Shown one piece after another: positions 9,969 through 21,660 of a stretch of DNA of 34,307 nucleotides. This DNA is from Nitratifractor sp. (GTDB taxonomy: Bacteria > Campylobacterota > Campylobacteria > Campylobacterales > Sulfurovaceae). The stretch spans positions 1-34,307 of the forward strand of contig WGFZ01000065.1 in the NCBI GenBank assembly GCA_015491955.1, read 5' to 3'. The notes beneath the pieces are model-generated. The model was not told where the DNA came from. It searched no databases and saw only the letters and a program-made list of their open reading frames with translations. A program made the position numbers and the translations under genes. Within the stretch, counting starts at the first letter, position 1; the number at the start of each line of letters is the position of its first letter.

Positions 9969-10444
9969 TAGCCTCTCAAACTAACCCCTAACCAAATAGC
10001 TACTACTCCTAAAATAATATTAATAGGTAGTAGTAGATTGGGGATATTTGCTATAAGTGCTTTAGCTTGTATAAGTTCTCCACTATCAAAGAGCTTTTTA
10101 GCTTTTGAACGTTTAAAGTACATAAAGGAAAAATTTAGTGTCATAACTGTCCAAATTGCCTCTTTCGCAATAAATAAAAATTTATTTGAACCGTGATGAC
10201 CATTCATAGCAACACTCATAATCAAAGCTGTTAATAAAATTAATACTATAAATGGTAGTACTAAGTTAAAAAGTTTTCCTGTAATTTCAAGTATCTTTCC
10301 TAACTTTATCTTAGGCTCTTCAATACTTTGCATTACAGGGTGTACTGCAACACGCACAGCAATCATTCCACCAATCCAAATAATTGCTCCTAATATATGA
10401 ATAAATACAATTAAATGAGCATAATTTTGAAATAGACTCTGCAT
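9965..10444 (-). CDS. multi-pass membrane protein, CopD/HemJ-like fold
   Basis: 159 aa with four hydrophobic segments and an N-terminal HLIVFIHILGAIIWIGGM motif resembling CopD/HemJ-type proteins; no precise assignment. Confidence 0.6.
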   Translation of the reverse strand: MQSLFQNYAHLIVFIHILGAIIWIGGMIAVRVAVHPVMQSIEEPKIKLGKILEITGKLFNLVLPFIVLILLTALIMSVAMNGHHGSNKFLFIAKEAIWTVMTLNFSFMYFKRSKAKKLFDSGELIQAKALIANIPNLLLPINIILGVVAIWLGVSLRGY

Positions 10445-10460
10445 AATAATCCCCTTTTTC

Positions 10461-13028
10461 CTATTTTAATTTTTCATCTATATAGGTTCTTGAAACCTCC
10501 ATAGCTTCAGAAATTTTTTCAGGCTCTTTACCTCCAGCTTGAGCAAAATCACTACGACCACCTCCACCTCCACCAAGAACTGGAGCTACTTGCTTAATCC
10601 AATCACCAGCTTTAATAGGACTATTTTTACTTCCACAAGCTAAGAGTACCTTATTACCTCTCTTTTGAAAAAGCATTACCACTACTTTTTCATACCTATT
10701 TTTAATATCATCAATAAGCTTTTTAATATCTCCTACATCTACCTCATCAATAACTACAACAATATCACCAATCTTATCTATCTTTAACTCTTTAGCCCCA
10801 CTAGCTAGAGCTTTATCTAGTTCACCCTTAAGGTTCTTAATCTGCTCTTTTAGTTTTTGAACCCCCAAAAATGGATCTTGATTTTTAAGTTCATCTACTA
10901 AGGTACTTCTCTCTTGACGTAAAATAGCTACTTGACGAAGAGCCTCTTTGCCACAAATTGCCTCAATTCTTCTAACTCCAGCACTTACACCAGACTCCTT
11001 AGTAATTAAGAAGAGTCCAATCTCTGAACTATTATTTACGTGAGTTCCACCACAAAGCTCTATAGAGGCTTCCCCCATTTTAACTACACGAACTTCATTA
11101 CCATACTTCTCACCAAAAAGAGCCATAGCCCCTACTCTTTTAGCATCTTCAATATTCATTATTTGAGTATTTGTAGGAATAGCTCTATCTACTTTATCAT
11201 TTACCCACGCTTCAACCAAACGAAGCTCCTCACCACTCATAGCCTTAGGGTGAGAAAAGTCAAACCTAAGACGATTTTCTTCAACTAATGAACCAGCTTG
11301 AGAGACATGCTCACCAAGAATCTCTCTTAATGCTGAGTGTAGTAAGTGTGTAGCACTATGATGTTTAGCAATTTGATGACGTGAATCATCTACTTTTGCC
11401 TCTAGGCTCTCACCTACTCTTAATATACTCCCCTCTGTATCGATAAGAGATAGATTTAAGTTATTAAACTTTCTAGTATCTAAAACTTTAATATTTGGTC
11501 CACCATCATTTACAATAAGCTCACCTCTATCTCCAACTTGTCCACCAGAGAGTGCATAAAAAGGGGTAGGATTTAACATTACCCAGCCCATACCACTAAG
11601 CTCTTGAACCTCTTTGTAGTTATTATCAAGAAGTGCTACAACCTTAGTATCTACATCTTTTAAATCATATCCAACAAAGTGATTAACTCCATACTTCTCT
11701 TCAAGAGCTTTAAAGTCTCCACTTACACTAGCATCACCACTACCCTTCCAAGCAGCTCTTGACTTTGCCTTTTGTTCTGCCATTTTAGCTTCAAAAGTAT
11801 CAATATCAAGAGATACACCCTTTTCTCTTAGCATATCTTGAGTTAAATCAAGTGGAAAACCATAAGTATCATAGAGTTTAAATGCCACTTCCCCACTAAA
11901 TATATTTTTAGTACTATCTAACTCTTGAGCAAAGAGTTTTATACCAGCTTCAATAGTCTCAAAGAAACGCTCCTCTTCAAGCTTCATAGCCCCCTTCACA
12001 GCCTCCATTCTTTTAGGAAGATAATCATAATGCTCTCCCATCTGCTCTACAAGGATATCAACCAATTTATACATAAAAGGCTCTCTAAGTCCTAAAAGAT
12101 AACCGTGCCGAATGGCTCTACGCATAATTCTTCTAAGCACATAACCTCGCCCCTCTTTATCAAAGTTTACACCCTGAGCAAGAAGAAAAGTGGTTGAGCG
12201 TAGATGGTCAGCTATAACACGATAACTAGCTATTGTATCTTGAGTTGGTTCTTCACCTACAATCTCTATAATCTTTTTAATCAATGGAGTAAATAGTGAA
12301 GAGTCATAATTATTAAATACTCCCTCTTTGATTGCTACAACTCTCTCCAAACCCATTCCTGTATCAATAGATGGTTTAGGAAGTGGATGAAGTACACCTT
12401 CACTATCACGCTCATACTGCATAAAGACAAGATTCCAAATCTCTAAGAAACGGTCTCCATCTCCACCCATATAATCTTCTGAACTATGAAAATTCTCTTC
12501 ACCTTGGTCATAAAAAATTTCACTACAAGGTCCACAAGGTCCAGTATCTCCCATTTGCCAAAAGTTATCTTTATCCCCAAAACGCATAATTCTATCTTCG
12601 CTTATATGCTCTTTCCACAACTCATAAGCCTCATCATCACTATCGTGAACAGTTACCCATATACGCTCAATAGGAAGATTTAAATACTCTTTCCCTGTTA
12701 TAAACTCCCAAGCATAAGCGATGGCATCTTCTTTAAAATAATCACCAAAACTAAAATTCCCTAACATTTCAAAAAAAGTGTGATGACGAGCAGTATAACC
12801 GACATTATCTAAGTCATTATGCTTACCACCTGCTCTAATACAAGTTTGAGAGCTTGTAGCACGAGGTGGATTTGGTATAGATGCCTCTCCTGTAAAGATA
12901 CTCTTAAACTGCACCATACCAGCATTTGTAAATAGGAGTGTCGGGTCTTCAGGAACTAAAGGAGAGCTAGATACAATCTTATGCCCCTTTGAAGCAAAGT
13001 AATTAAGAAACTTATTTCTAATATTCAT
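10461..13028 (-). CDS. alaS: alanyl-tRNA synthetase
   Basis: 855 aa; [81 protein letters not shown]-terminal [15 protein letters not shown]. Confidence 0.98.
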   Translation of the reverse strand: MNIRNKFLNYFASKGHKIVSSSPLVPEDPTLLFTNAGMVQFKSIFTGEASIPNPPRATSSQTCIRAGGKHNDLDNVGYTARHHTFFEMLGNFSFGDYFKEDAIAYAWEFITGKEYLNLPIERIWVTVHDSDDEAYELWKEHISEDRIMRFGDKDNFWQMGDTGPCGPCSEIFYDQGEENFHSSEDYMGGDGDRFLEIWNLVFMQYERDSEGVLHPLPKPSIDTGMGLERVVAIKEGVFNNYDSSLFTPLIKKIIEIVGEEPTQDTIASYRVIADHLRSTTFLLAQGVNFDKEGRGYVLRRIMRRAIRHGYLLGLREPFMYKLVDILVEQMGEHYDYLPKRMEAVKGAMKLEEERFFETIEAGIKLFAQELDSTKNIFSGEVAFKLYDTYGFPLDLTQDMLREKGVSLDIDTFEAKMAEQKAKSRAAWKGSGDASVSGDFKALEEKYGVNHFVGYDLKDVDTKVVALLDNNYKEVQELSGMGWVMLNPTPFYALSGGQVGDRGELIVNDGGPNIKVLDTRKFNNLNLSLIDTEGSILRVGESLEAKVDDSRHQIAKHHSATHLLHSALREILGEHVSQAGSLVEENRLRFDFSHPKAMSGEELRLVEAWVNDKVDRAIPTNTQIMNIEDAKRVGAMALFGEKYGNEVRVVKMGEASIELCGGTHVNNSSEIGLFLITKESGVSAGVRRIEAICGKEALRQVAILRQERSTLVDELKNQDPFLGVQKLKEQIKNLKGELDKALASGAKELKIDKIGDIVVVIDEVDVGDIKKLIDDIKNRYEKVVVMLFQKRGNKVLLACGSKNSPIKAGDWIKQVAPVLGGGGGGRSDFAQAGGKEPEKISEAMEVSRTYIDEKLK

Positions 13029-13141
13029 ATTTTTTCCTCAATAATCGGATACACCTAGACATAAAAAAGTGCCTTGGTTTATTGCTTGATATTTTAGCGA
13101 AAAGGACTTTATTAAGGTAGATTTTATAGAATAGAAAACTC

Positions 13142-14158
13142 TTATTTAGCTACAGACTCTATTAGCTTGGCTATCTCTTTAGCACCATTGGGTAAGAGAA
13201 CTTCCATTAGACCTCGACTAATCCTATTTAAATCTTCATCAAAAAGCTTTAATATATCATAGTGATTTAAATCATCTTCACGTTTGAGCCAAGCAAGATT
13301 TTTATCTACTAAAAATTTTGCATTATAGTACTGATGGTCTTTTACAGCATAAGGGTATGGTATAAATAGTGTAGGTAGAGCATTGGCAACTAACTCCCAA
13401 AGGGTTGAAGCTCCTGCTCTTGCTATAGCAAAATCAGCTCTTGCCATAAAATTTGGAATATCTCTACTAAATCCAAAGACTTCAGCTTCAATTCCCATCT
13501 CTTCATAAGCACTCTTTACACTATCAAGATGTCCCTCACCTGCTTGATGAGTAATTTTTATACCACGCTCATTTAGAGCAGGAGCTAAAGCTAGGGCTAG
13601 ATTATTTATAGCTAATGCCCCTTGAGAACCTCCTAAAAATAGAATCTCTTTAACTCTATCACGAACTCTAGCTTTTTGAAAAAAGATATATTTTACAGGA
13701 TAGCTATGAATTGGACTATCCACTTCATAAGAAGATATAAAATATTTTGAATATGGACGAAGTAAGCGATTTAAAGTTCCCAAAACTGCATTTTGTTCGT
13801 GAATAACAAGAGGGATTCCAAAAAAAACAGCAGATAGTGAAGCAGGAGCAGAAGAGTATCCACCAACAGAAAAGACTACATCTACTCTCTCTTTCTTAAA
13901 TATCTTTTTAACTTTTAAAATAGCTTTTATTAGGATAAAAATAGAGATAATCTTGCCTAAAAATCCCTGATTTACTACTCCCCGACTCTTAAGAAAATAT
14001 TTTGAACTAAAATCCTCATCATCACCAAACCACGCTCTATCTTGTCCTCTAGTTGAGCCTATGTATATTAGATTATGCTCTTTTAATTTAGATTTTACTG
14101 CATCAACAATAGCAAGATGTCCACCTGTTCCACCACCTGTCATTAAAATAGTTGCCAT
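13142..14158 (-). CDS. murG: UDP-GlcNAc:lipid-II N-acetylglucosaminyltransferase MurG
   Basis: MTGGGTGGHL, GGYSSAPASLSAVFFGIPLVIHEQNAVLGTLNRLL, FLGGSQGALAIN, ARAGASTLWEL. Confidence 0.96.
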   Translation of the reverse strand: MATILMTGGGTGGHLAIVDAVKSKLKEHNLIYIGSTRGQDRAWFGDDEDFSSKYFLKSRGVVNQGFLGKIISIFILIKAILKVKKIFKKERVDVVFSVGGYSSAPASLSAVFFGIPLVIHEQNAVLGTLNRLLRPYSKYFISSYEVDSPIHSYPVKYIFFQKARVRDRVKEILFLGGSQGALAINNLALALAPALNERGIKITHQAGEGHLDSVKSAYEEMGIEAEVFGFSRDIPNFMARADFAIARAGASTLWELVANALPTLFIPYPYAVKDHQYYNAKFLVDKNLAWLKREDDLNHYDILKLFDEDLNRISRGLMEVLLPNGAKEIAKLIESVAK

Positions 14159-15318
14159 TAATCTTCAATCCTCTTAGAGACCATTAAGACCATACCAATA
14201 GCAATAGAGTTTGCAAGAATTTGAGAGCCACCATAACTTAAAAATGGTACAGCAATACCCTTAATAGGAGTAATTCCAGCAATTCCATAGCTATTTACAA
14301 CAAAGGCAAAAAAGATTAAAAGTCCTATACCTATTGTAAAGAGGTAATAAGTAGGCTCTTTTAATCTAGCTGCAATTTGAAAAAGCCTAAATGTGATAAA
14401 GGTCAAAAGAGCTACAACAAAAGCTAAAGTTATAAAGCCAAGCTCTTCAGAGAGACCTGATAAGATAAAATCTGTATGAACTTCACTAAGATAACCTAGT
14501 TTAAATTGACCATTACCCAATCCCTGTCCAAACCAACCACCATTATAGATAGCATTAAGTGAGTTTGAGATTTGATATGGTTCACTTACCTCTGGTACTC
14601 TTAAATTTGCAACCATATCAGCTGGGAAAAAACTCAAAAAGTGGTCTTGGACTGTGGACCACCACGTCTTAATCCTATACATTCTATGAGGAGCTATCAA
14701 AACAAGTACTACTATTCCAATAATTCCTAAAAAGACTGAAGTTACAAAAAATTTAACACTACGTCCTGCCATTAGTGTTAAAAATAGTATGGTACTTGCT
14801 AAAACAATAACTTGACCAAGGTCTTTTTGAAAAATAGCTATTAAAACAACTGCCAATGCAAATAGAAGAAAATATGGTAATAAGATAATAAACTCTTTCC
14901 AAAGAGATACCACACCGTGTTGTATAACTTTCCTAGCAAAACTCCAAGATATAAAAAATATAAATCCAACTTTAAAAAATTCCACAGGAGCTAAAGAGAA
15001 TGAGCCTATACGAATCCAACGCTTAGCTCCTAATACTGCATTTACAAGAGAAGATGGTAAAAATGGCATAAGTATCATTGCTACTAATGATACAAAGAAG
15101 AGTCCTAATCCAATTCTTACAAACCAGTGTTCTGGCTCAAGCCAACTCAATCCAAACATAATTAAAATACCTATTATTGTTGCAAATAGTTGTCTAAGAA
15201 AAAAATGAAAATCTCCATATCCATAATAGTGTACAGTAAATACTGAAAGGGAGTAGGTCATAATTAATGATATTGTCATTAAAATTGAAACTGCATAAAA
15301 GAGTGCTTTATCCGCCAT
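14158..15318 (-). CDS. ftsW: FtsW/RodA/SpoVE family lipid-II flippase/polymerase
   Basis: Multi-TM SEDS protein: GAKRWIRIG, FQKDLGQ, GNGQFKLGYLSEVHTDFILSGLSEELGF, GIKGIAVPFLSYGGSQ motifs. The track starts at 15375, but the ATG at 15318 (MADKALFYAV) has a GGA upstream, and the extension reads through a promoter-like AT stretch. Confidence 0.92.
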   Translation of the reverse strand: MADKALFYAVSILMTISLIMTYSLSVFTVHYYGYGDFHFFLRQLFATIIGILIMFGLSWLEPEHWFVRIGLGLFFVSLVAMILMPFLPSSLVNAVLGAKRWIRIGSFSLAPVEFFKVGFIFFISWSFARKVIQHGVVSLWKEFIILLPYFLLFALAVVLIAIFQKDLGQVIVLASTILFLTLMAGRSVKFFVTSVFLGIIGIVVLVLIAPHRMYRIKTWWSTVQDHFLSFFPADMVANLRVPEVSEPYQISNSLNAIYNGGWFGQGLGNGQFKLGYLSEVHTDFILSGLSEELGFITLAFVVALLTFITFRLFQIAARLKEPTYYLFTIGIGLLIFFAFVVNSYGIAGITPIKGIAVPFLSYGGSQILANSIAIGMVLMVSKRIED

Positions 15319-15450
15319 TAAAATTCCATTTTTTTTATAGTATATAATTATAGTCAATCTGAAGATAATTTTCACTAAAATACCATTTTATCTTTTTTAT
15401 CTTTGAGTATAAAAAGTAAAGTTAGGCTAAAGCTATTAGTATGGAGATTT

Positions 15451-17547
15451 ATGGGTAGTCAGCATTTTCATAATACAAGGAGTATTAAACTCCTATTCCT
15501 TTTTTTTATTGTTCTTATCTTAGCAATGGGATTTCTTAGTTCTATTTTTTATACTCTTAAAACAGATAGAAAACTTCCTCCTCATACAGCAGTAGTATAT
15601 GATAGAGCATTAAGAGGAGCTATATTTTCAAAAGATGGGTATATAATTAGTCGTTCAAATAAAAGATATACTGCAACTATCAATAGTAAAAGTATCGATT
15701 CATCTAAAAAAGAACTTTTTATAAAACTATTTTCTATATATAGTGGCATAAGCATACAAAAGATTCAAGCTGCTTTTTTAGATAGAAATGGAAATCCTAA
15801 AAAGGGATTTATTACACTTAGCAAAAAAATTAATGCAACTACTGCAATCCAACTTAAATATCTTGCATATCAACTTAGAAGATTAAATGTGTTTCGTTCA
15901 TTTACAAATAGTCATGGTGTTCAGATTCTTTATGGTCTTGATATTTTAGAAAATGGTGAAGAGCGTGAATTTCAGTTAAAAGATACACTAACTCCAGCTA
16001 TAGGATATGTACGAAGAGACAATGTTGGAAGATATAAAAAAGTCTATGGTGTAAAGGGCTTAGAGAAGTACTACGAAAAATATCTTAATAAGAGTCAAGA
16101 TGGAATGGTTCGTGGGAAAAGAGATGTTATAGGTACTATTATTAGAACAAAAAGTAGTATTCATATACCTCGCCAAGATGGGTATAGTCTTCATCTAAAT
16201 ATTCTTATGAATCTACAAAAGTATGTAGAGGCAACTCTTGATAAGATGAAACGTGATACTCATGCAAAAGAGATTATTGCTGGTGTAATGAAGAGTAAAA
16301 CAGGAGAGATTATCGCTTTAGCTAGTAGTAATCGTTATGACCCAACTCATATTACTAAAAAAGATATTTCTAAACTAAATGATAAATTTACTGAATACCC
16401 TTATGAACCAGGTTCTGTCATCAAACCTATAACTTTAGCCATTGCTTTAGATAGTGGTAAAGTTACTCCAAAAACTATATTTAATACACACAATGGTGGT
16501 CCTTTTAACATTGGTAAGAGACAAAGGATTCACGATGATACACCATACAAATCTCTAAGTGCTACTGATATTATTGTCCACTCCTCCAATATTGGTATAT
16601 CTCAAATTGCTTGGCTTTTAAGTGGAAAGGAGTTTTATGAAGGACTTAAATCATTTGGTTTTTCTCAAAAGAGTGGGATTGATTTATCAAGAGAGCTTGT
16701 TGGTAAGATTAAACCAATAAAACTCCTCTCTCGTAAATCTCACTCTGCCAATCAAGCCTATGGTTATGGAATGGAGGCTACATTTATACAGCTTCTAAAA
16801 GCACATAATGTATTTAATAATAATGGAGTGATGGTAACTCCCCATCTAATTGACTATTTAGAAAACTCTAAAGGTGAACATTTTAAACTTAAATCAAAAA
16901 CTTTCCCATCAAAACGTATAATTAGCTCTAAAACTGCTAAACAGATGCATAAAATTTTACAAAAAGTTGTACTTGAAGGTACTGCTAAAGCGACTATATA
17001 TCCTGGACTTGATGTAGGAGGTAAAACAGGAACTGCTCATATTGCTCAAAATGGTGGATATAGCCAACGCTACAACAGCTCTTTTTTTGGATTTGTAAAT
17101 GATAATAAGGGTAATAAGTATGAGATAGGTGTTTTAGCTATTGAGCCTAGTGTAAATATGAATAAATATTTTGCCTCAAAAAGTTCTGTTCCCACATTCA
17201 AGGCTATTATAGATGATTTGGTAGATTTAGGCTATCTATACTTAAAACTTACACCTGAGCAAAAAGCTCAAAAGATAGCATTGGAGAAGAAAAGAAGAGA
17301 GACTCAACGTAAAATCCAACAAGAGAGAACTCGTAAAATTAAGGAAATATTAAGAAGACAAAGAGAAAAAATTCATCAAAAAGAATTAGAGGAGAAAAAA
17401 ATAAATGACTCTTATAATCTTAATAACAAAAGTAACTCTTCGCTAGATAATATAGATAAAAATAACTCCTCTTCATCCTCTACTCCAAAGACTCCAAAGG
17501 AGGTAGCTCCTGATGTATTTGACACTTCTCCACCTGATGTATTCTAG
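15451..17547 (+). CDS. penicillin-binding protein 2/FtsI-type transpeptidase
   Basis: EPGSVIKPIT (SxxK), SSN (HSSNIGIS), KTGTAHIA. The track starts at a TTG (15403); the ATG at 15451 with ATGGAG spaced upstream is preferred. Confidence 0.92.
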   Translation: MGSQHFHNTRSIKLLFLFFIVLILAMGFLSSIFYTLKTDRKLPPHTAVVYDRALRGAIFSKDGYIISRSNKRYTATINSKSIDSSKKELFIKLFSIYSGISIQKIQAAFLDRNGNPKKGFITLSKKINATTAIQLKYLAYQLRRLNVFRSFTNSHGVQILYGLDILENGEEREFQLKDTLTPAIGYVRRDNVGRYKKVYGVKGLEKYYEKYLNKSQDGMVRGKRDVIGTIIRTKSSIHIPRQDGYSLHLNILMNLQKYVEATLDKMKRDTHAKEIIAGVMKSKTGEIIALASSNRYDPTHITKKDISKLNDKFTEYPYEPGSVIKPITLAIALDSGKVTPKTIFNTHNGGPFNIGKRQRIHDDTPYKSLSATDIIVHSSNIGISQIAWLLSGKEFYEGLKSFGFSQKSGIDLSRELVGKIKPIKLLSRKSHSANQAYGYGMEATFIQLLKAHNVFNNNGVMVTPHLIDYLENSKGEHFKLKSKTFPSKRIISSKTAKQMHKILQKVVLEGTAKATIYPGLDVGGKTGTAHIAQNGGYSQRYNSSFFGFVNDNKGNKYEIGVLAIEPSVNMNKYFASKSSVPTFKAIIDDLVDLGYLYLKLTPEQKAQKIALEKKRRETQRKIQQERTRKIKEILRRQREKIHQKELEEKKINDSYNLNNKSNSSLDNIDKNNSSSSSTPKTPKEVAPDVFDTSPPDVF

Positions 17548-17553
17548 GTATTC

Positions 17554-18381
17554 TTATAGCCATAGATTATCAATGAGGCGAGTATCTCCTACCCAAGCTG
17601 CAATAAGAACTATTGTATTACCCTCTTCTATATCTTTAAGTAGTTTAAACTCACGATTTACAATAGCAATATAGTCTAAACAATCTACATCTTTTTCTAA
17701 TATACTTTTCATAGCCTCCTTGATAACATCTACACGATATTCACCACTTTGAACTAACTTGACACCTCTCTTTAGAGAACGAGATATACTTAAAGCTCTT
17801 TTTCGCTCACTTGAACTTAGATATACATTACGACTACTTAGTGCCAAACCATCACTATCTCTAACTATTTCACAAGGAACTATCTCAATATTCATAAAGT
17901 AGTTACGTACCATCTGCTCTATTAACAGTAACTGCTGTGCATCTTTTTTACCAAAATATGCTCTATTAGCTTGAGTTATATTTAGTAATTTCATAACAAC
18001 TTGAAGCATTCCATCAAAATGACCAGGGCGTTTTGCACCCTCAAGAATATAACCTCTTATCTTTGGAGCCGATATTAAAAGTTCATCTTCCTCATAGATT
18101 TGTTCAACTGTTGGCAGATATAGTAAATCTACACCAGCTAATTGGCATATCTTTTTATCTGCCTCCTCTTTTTTTGGATATTTATCTAGGTCTTCACCCT
18201 CAAGGAACTGTGTCGGATTTACAAAAATTGAGACAATTACATAATCATTTTCTTCTTTAGCTCTACGGATTAAGGATAGATGTCCCTCGTGTAAAGCCCC
18301 CATTGTTGGAACAAAGCCAACACTTCCTTTTAATTTTTCTCTGACTTTACTAAAACTTATATAATCTCTTGCTACAACCAT
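17554..18381 (-). CDS. panC: pantoate--beta-alanine ligase
   Basis: [67 protein letters not shown]. Confidence 0.97.
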   Translation of the reverse strand: MVVARDYISFSKVREKLKGSVGFVPTMGALHEGHLSLIRRAKEENDYVIVSIFVNPTQFLEGEDLDKYPKKEEADKKICQLAGVDLLYLPTVEQIYEEDELLISAPKIRGYILEGAKRPGHFDGMLQVVMKLLNITQANRAYFGKKDAQQLLLIEQMVRNYFMNIEIVPCEIVRDSDGLALSSRNVYLSSSERKRALSISRSLKRGVKLVQSGEYRVDVIKEAMKSILEKDVDCLDYIAIVNREFKLLKDIEEGNTIVLIAAWVGDTRLIDNLWL

Positions 18382-18486
18382 CTGCCTACCTTCTATAAAA
18401 TTTTGCTAAAATCTTACCTCAAGTTATATCACCAAATGTTAAAAAATTCTTTATTATAAAGTATGAAATGAAAAAGGATTATTTCA

Positions 18487-19593
18487 ATGGACGCATATGA
18501 ATATAGTGAATTACTCAAAAGTTTGAGTACAAAGATGCAAAATATTACAAATATTGTCAAGCCAAATCTTATTCAAGATAGACTAGATGAAATTGAAAAT
18601 ATGCAACAAGAGCCTGAGTTTTGGAGCGATTCAGATAGAGCTGGAAAAATTTCTCAAGAGAAGACTCGACTAGAGAGAACACTAAACAAGTACCAAGATG
18701 CAAATGGTGCTTTAGAGGATGCTCAAGAGTATTTTGAACTAGCTAAAAGTGAAAATGATGAAGAGACACTAGAGATGCTATATGATGATGCACCAAATCT
18801 AAAAGAGCATATCCAACAACTTGAAATTGCTATTATGCTTAGTGGTGAACACGATGGTAACAATGCCATTGTAACAATTCACCCAGGAGCTGGTGGAACA
18901 GAGAGTCAAGATTGGGCAAGTATGCTATATAGAATGTACTTAAGGTGGGCAGAACGCCACAACTTTAAAGTAGAGGTTCTTGATTATCAACCAGGTGAAG
19001 AGGCTGGAATAAAAGATGTGAGTTTTATCATAAAGGGTGAAAATGCCTATGGCTATTTAAAAGTAGAAAATGGAATCCACCGTTTGGTACGTATTAGTCC
19101 ATTTGATTCAAATGCTAAACGCCACACCTCCTTTAGTTCTGTAATGGTATCACCTGAAGTTGATGATGATATAGAGATTGAGATTGAAGATAGAGATATA
19201 CGAATAGATACATACCGTGCTAGTGGTGCAGGTGGACAACATGTCAATAAGACTGAATCGGCAATCCGTATCACTCACGAGCCAACTGGTATTGTAGTAC
19301 AGTGTCAAAATGACCGTTCACAACACAAAAATAAAGCTTCAGCTATGAAAATGCTAAAGTCTCGCCTATTTGAGTATGAAATGGCAAAAAAACAGGCTGA
19401 GATTGATGGTATAGAAAAGAGTGAAATTGGTTGGGGGCATCAAATTAGAAGTTATGTACTTCAACCATATCAACAGGTAAAAGATAGTAGAAGTAATCAA
19501 GCTTTTAGTAATGTAGATGCTATTTTAGATGGTGATATTGACAAGATGCTAGAGGGTGTATTAATTGCCCAAGCTAGAGAAGTACAAGAGTAG
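18487..19593 (+). CDS. prfB: peptide chain release factor 2
   Basis: [41 protein letters not shown] (GGQ), [17 protein letters not shown]. Single uninterrupted frame. Confidence 0.97.
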   Translation: MDAYEYSELLKSLSTKMQNITNIVKPNLIQDRLDEIENMQQEPEFWSDSDRAGKISQEKTRLERTLNKYQDANGALEDAQEYFELAKSENDEETLEMLYDDAPNLKEHIQQLEIAIMLSGEHDGNNAIVTIHPGAGGTESQDWASMLYRMYLRWAERHNFKVEVLDYQPGEEAGIKDVSFIIKGENAYGYLKVENGIHRLVRISPFDSNAKRHTSFSSVMVSPEVDDDIEIEIEDRDIRIDTYRASGAGGQHVNKTESAIRITHEPTGIVVQCQNDRSQHKNKASAMKMLKSRLFEYEMAKKQAEIDGIEKSEIGWGHQIRSYVLQPYQQVKDSRSNQAFSNVDAILDGDIDKMLEGVLIAQAREVQE

Positions 19594-19595
19594 AA

Positions 19596-19614
19596 GCTAA
19601 GGAGATACCTTAGC
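19596..19614. terminator. perfect stem-loop between convergent prfB and the lipoprotein gene
   Basis: GCTAAGG-AGATA-CCTTAGC (7-bp stem, 5-nt loop) spanning the convergent stop-codon region. No strong T-run, so terminator function is uncertain. Confidence 0.45.
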
Positions 19615-20158
19615 GAAATTTCAAGATAAGATTACCTCTTTGGACTTTAATCCATTGTAAAGAGTGTCCTTGGAATGTCATACCCATTTGATAGAGTGGA
19701 ATTTTGGATAAATCACTTTTTATCAATATTGGAATATTTCTTCTTGCCGAAGATGATACATAGGATATAACAGATGGATTTGCTTTGAAGTTTATATTAC
19801 GTGCTTGTAGATTGGAAAAGTATAATATTCTCGTATTTGGGTCATAGCTTAAAGTTCCATCATATCTAACAAGACCTGCAATACCTTCTGGAATCTCAAA
19901 ACTCTTCATAAAGAAAGATGCACTAACACTCAATGGTAACTTACCATCTCCATCTTGGATAACCACACTCAATAATTTAACTTTTCCAAAGTGCTTTTTA
20001 TGCGTTATAGGTAAGACCCTTTGACAACTATTTGCCATATCACTCAACGCAATGGTTGTCTTTAAACCGTCATCTTTATTACCTAAAATAGCTGGTTCTG
20101 GAACTGAACAACCACTTATAAAAAATAGTAATCCTAAAATAAGATAAACTCTTTTCAT
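19610..20158 (-). CDS. predicted lipoprotein, DUF1439/YceB-like
   Basis: Signal peptide with lipobox (LFFISGCS); later segments resemble YceB/DUF1439 lipoproteins. Confidence 0.6.
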   Translation of the reverse strand: MKRVYLILGLLFFISGCSVPEPAILGNKDDGLKTTIALSDMANSCQRVLPITHKKHFGKVKLLSVVIQDGDGKLPLSVSASFFMKSFEIPEGIAGLVRYDGTLSYDPNTRILYFSNLQARNINFKANPSVISYVSSSARRNIPILIKSDLSKIPLYQMGMTFQGHSLQWIKVQRGNLILKFR

Positions 20159-20211
20159 ATCTCTCCCTCTTTTTATCTTTTACTACTAAATTATAGCCAT
20201 TTTATTATTTA

Positions 20212-20502
20212 TTATTCTTCTATTTGCCCTAGAAATAGTTCAAATTTTTCAGTATATGGAAACTCTAAAATTTTAATTTTAGCTGTTTTACCACTTCTAA
20301 ATTTAATAGAACTTTTAGGAACTTTAAATCTCTTAGATAAAAATTTTACCAACTCTTTATTAGCCAAACCTTCAACAGCGGCTGCTGCTATACGAATTTT
20401 TATAGCTTCATCTCCATAAAGTCCAGAAAATTCACTACGACTAGCCCCCGGCTGAGCCTTTATTTTAAGAGATACTAAATCCCCTCTTCTTTCATAAAAC
20501 AT
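20212..20502 (-). CDS. DUF167 (YggU-like) family protein
   Basis: LKIKAQPGASRSEFSGLYGDEAIKIRIAAAAVEGLANKELVKFLSKRF...SGKTAKIK is the DUF167 pattern. Confidence 0.9.
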   Translation of the reverse strand: MFYERRGDLVSLKIKAQPGASRSEFSGLYGDEAIKIRIAAAAVEGLANKELVKFLSKRFKVPKSSIKFRSGKTAKIKILEFPYTEKFELFLGQIEE

Positions 20503-21658
20503 TACGAATCTCCTCCTCTATAATCTCTATAGGGTCTTTAACAAATTTTAAACGAGTCTTAGGTAAAAGTTTTGGATATTTAAGAGTATCGACCAAGCTA
20601 TCACGCTCAATAATAGTTATACCTTCAATATTGGCAAATAAATCTCTTTGATTAAAGAAATGCTCTCCTGTAATGATAGGAATTTCAAATTGGGCTACTT
20701 CAGCTGCATTATGTCCACCAATTGGCTCAAAAGCACCACCTAAAATAACTAAATCGCTTATGGCATAACAATTTACCAATTCACCCATCTTATCTACTAA
20801 GATTAAGTCAGCCTCCATATTTTCATTCTCACTAAAACGCTCAATCTTCCAATTTTGGAACTTTGCAAAGGAACGAATCATACGCCATACACTATCAAAT
20901 CTCTCTGGGTGGCGAGGAACAATTAACATTTTAGCTTCTGGACGAATAGATTTTAATTCACGGAAAGCTTGAATAATCTCACTCTCCTCACCCTCGTGTG
21001 TACTTCCTGCACATACTAAAAAGCCATTAGGTTTTTTAAGCTCTCTTGTTGGTTTTGATATTTGTGATAATTTAATACTACCTAATACTTTTATATTATA
21101 TGCACCTAGTGCTTCAAGACGTTCTCTATCAATTTCAGATTGGGCATACACATAATCAATCTTAGAAAATATATATCTATAAAACCATCTAAAGCGGTAA
21201 TATTTTGACCAAGAACGGTCACTAATACGTGCATTTATTAAAAATGTTTTAGCACCTTTTGCCTTTGCTAAGGCGAAGAGTAGATACCAAAGTTCAGCCT
21301 CTACTACTACCAAAGCTCTTTGAGGTCGTATCCAAAACCAAAGAAGAGGTTCAAATGGTAGATAACGACTCTCATTAGGAGTAAGCTCTTTAATGACATC
21401 AAAACCTGTTTTAGTAGTAGTACTCAAGCGATATAATTTAGAGTCAAAACGTTCAATTAAAGGCTTTGTTGCACGTGCCTCTCCAAAACTACATATATGG
21501 AACCAAATACCATTAGATTCAAATGGAGGATTACGCCAAAGTAAAAAACGAGCTGGAAGTGAAGAACGATATTTTTTTTTAAAGGATAAAATTAAAATAA
21601 ATGGAAAAGATATAACATATAAGATAGTAAGTAAAAAAGTATAAATATAGAGAAACAA
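20492..21658 (-). CDS. waaA: 3-deoxy-D-manno-octulosonic acid (Kdo) transferase
   Basis: ARFLLWRNPPFESNGIWFHICSFGEARATKPLI, ARISDRSWSKYYRFRWFYRYIFSKIDYVYAQSE, GSTHEGEE, GGAFEPIGGHNAAEVA. Start set at TTG 21658; the track start (21721) would overlap the upstream gene by about 60 nt. Confidence 0.93.
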   Translation of the reverse strand: MFLYIYTFLLTILYVISFPFILILSFKKKYRSSLPARFLLWRNPPFESNGIWFHICSFGEARATKPLIERFDSKLYRLSTTTKTGFDVIKELTPNESRYLPFEPLLWFWIRPQRALVVVEAELWYLLFALAKAKGAKTFLINARISDRSWSKYYRFRWFYRYIFSKIDYVYAQSEIDRERLEALGAYNIKVLGSIKLSQISKPTRELKKPNGFLVCAGSTHEGEESEIIQAFRELKSIRPEAKMLIVPRHPERFDSVWRMIRSFAKFQNWKIERFSENENMEADLILVDKMGELVNCYAISDLVILGGAFEPIGGHNAAEVAQFEIPIITGEHFFNQRDLFANIEGITIIERDSLVDTLKYPKLLPKTRLKFVKDPIEIIEEEIRNVL

Positions 21659-21660
21659 GA

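Noticed and set aside
11040-12683. Plus-strand ORFs (11040-11288, 12486-12683) antisense to alaS
   Set aside because: They lie inside a strongly conserved gene and show no recognisable domain or good ribosome-binding site.
18487-18620. Programmed +1 frameshift in prfB
   Set aside because: The reading frame is uninterrupted from start to stop, with no in-frame TGA or slippery CTTTGA site.
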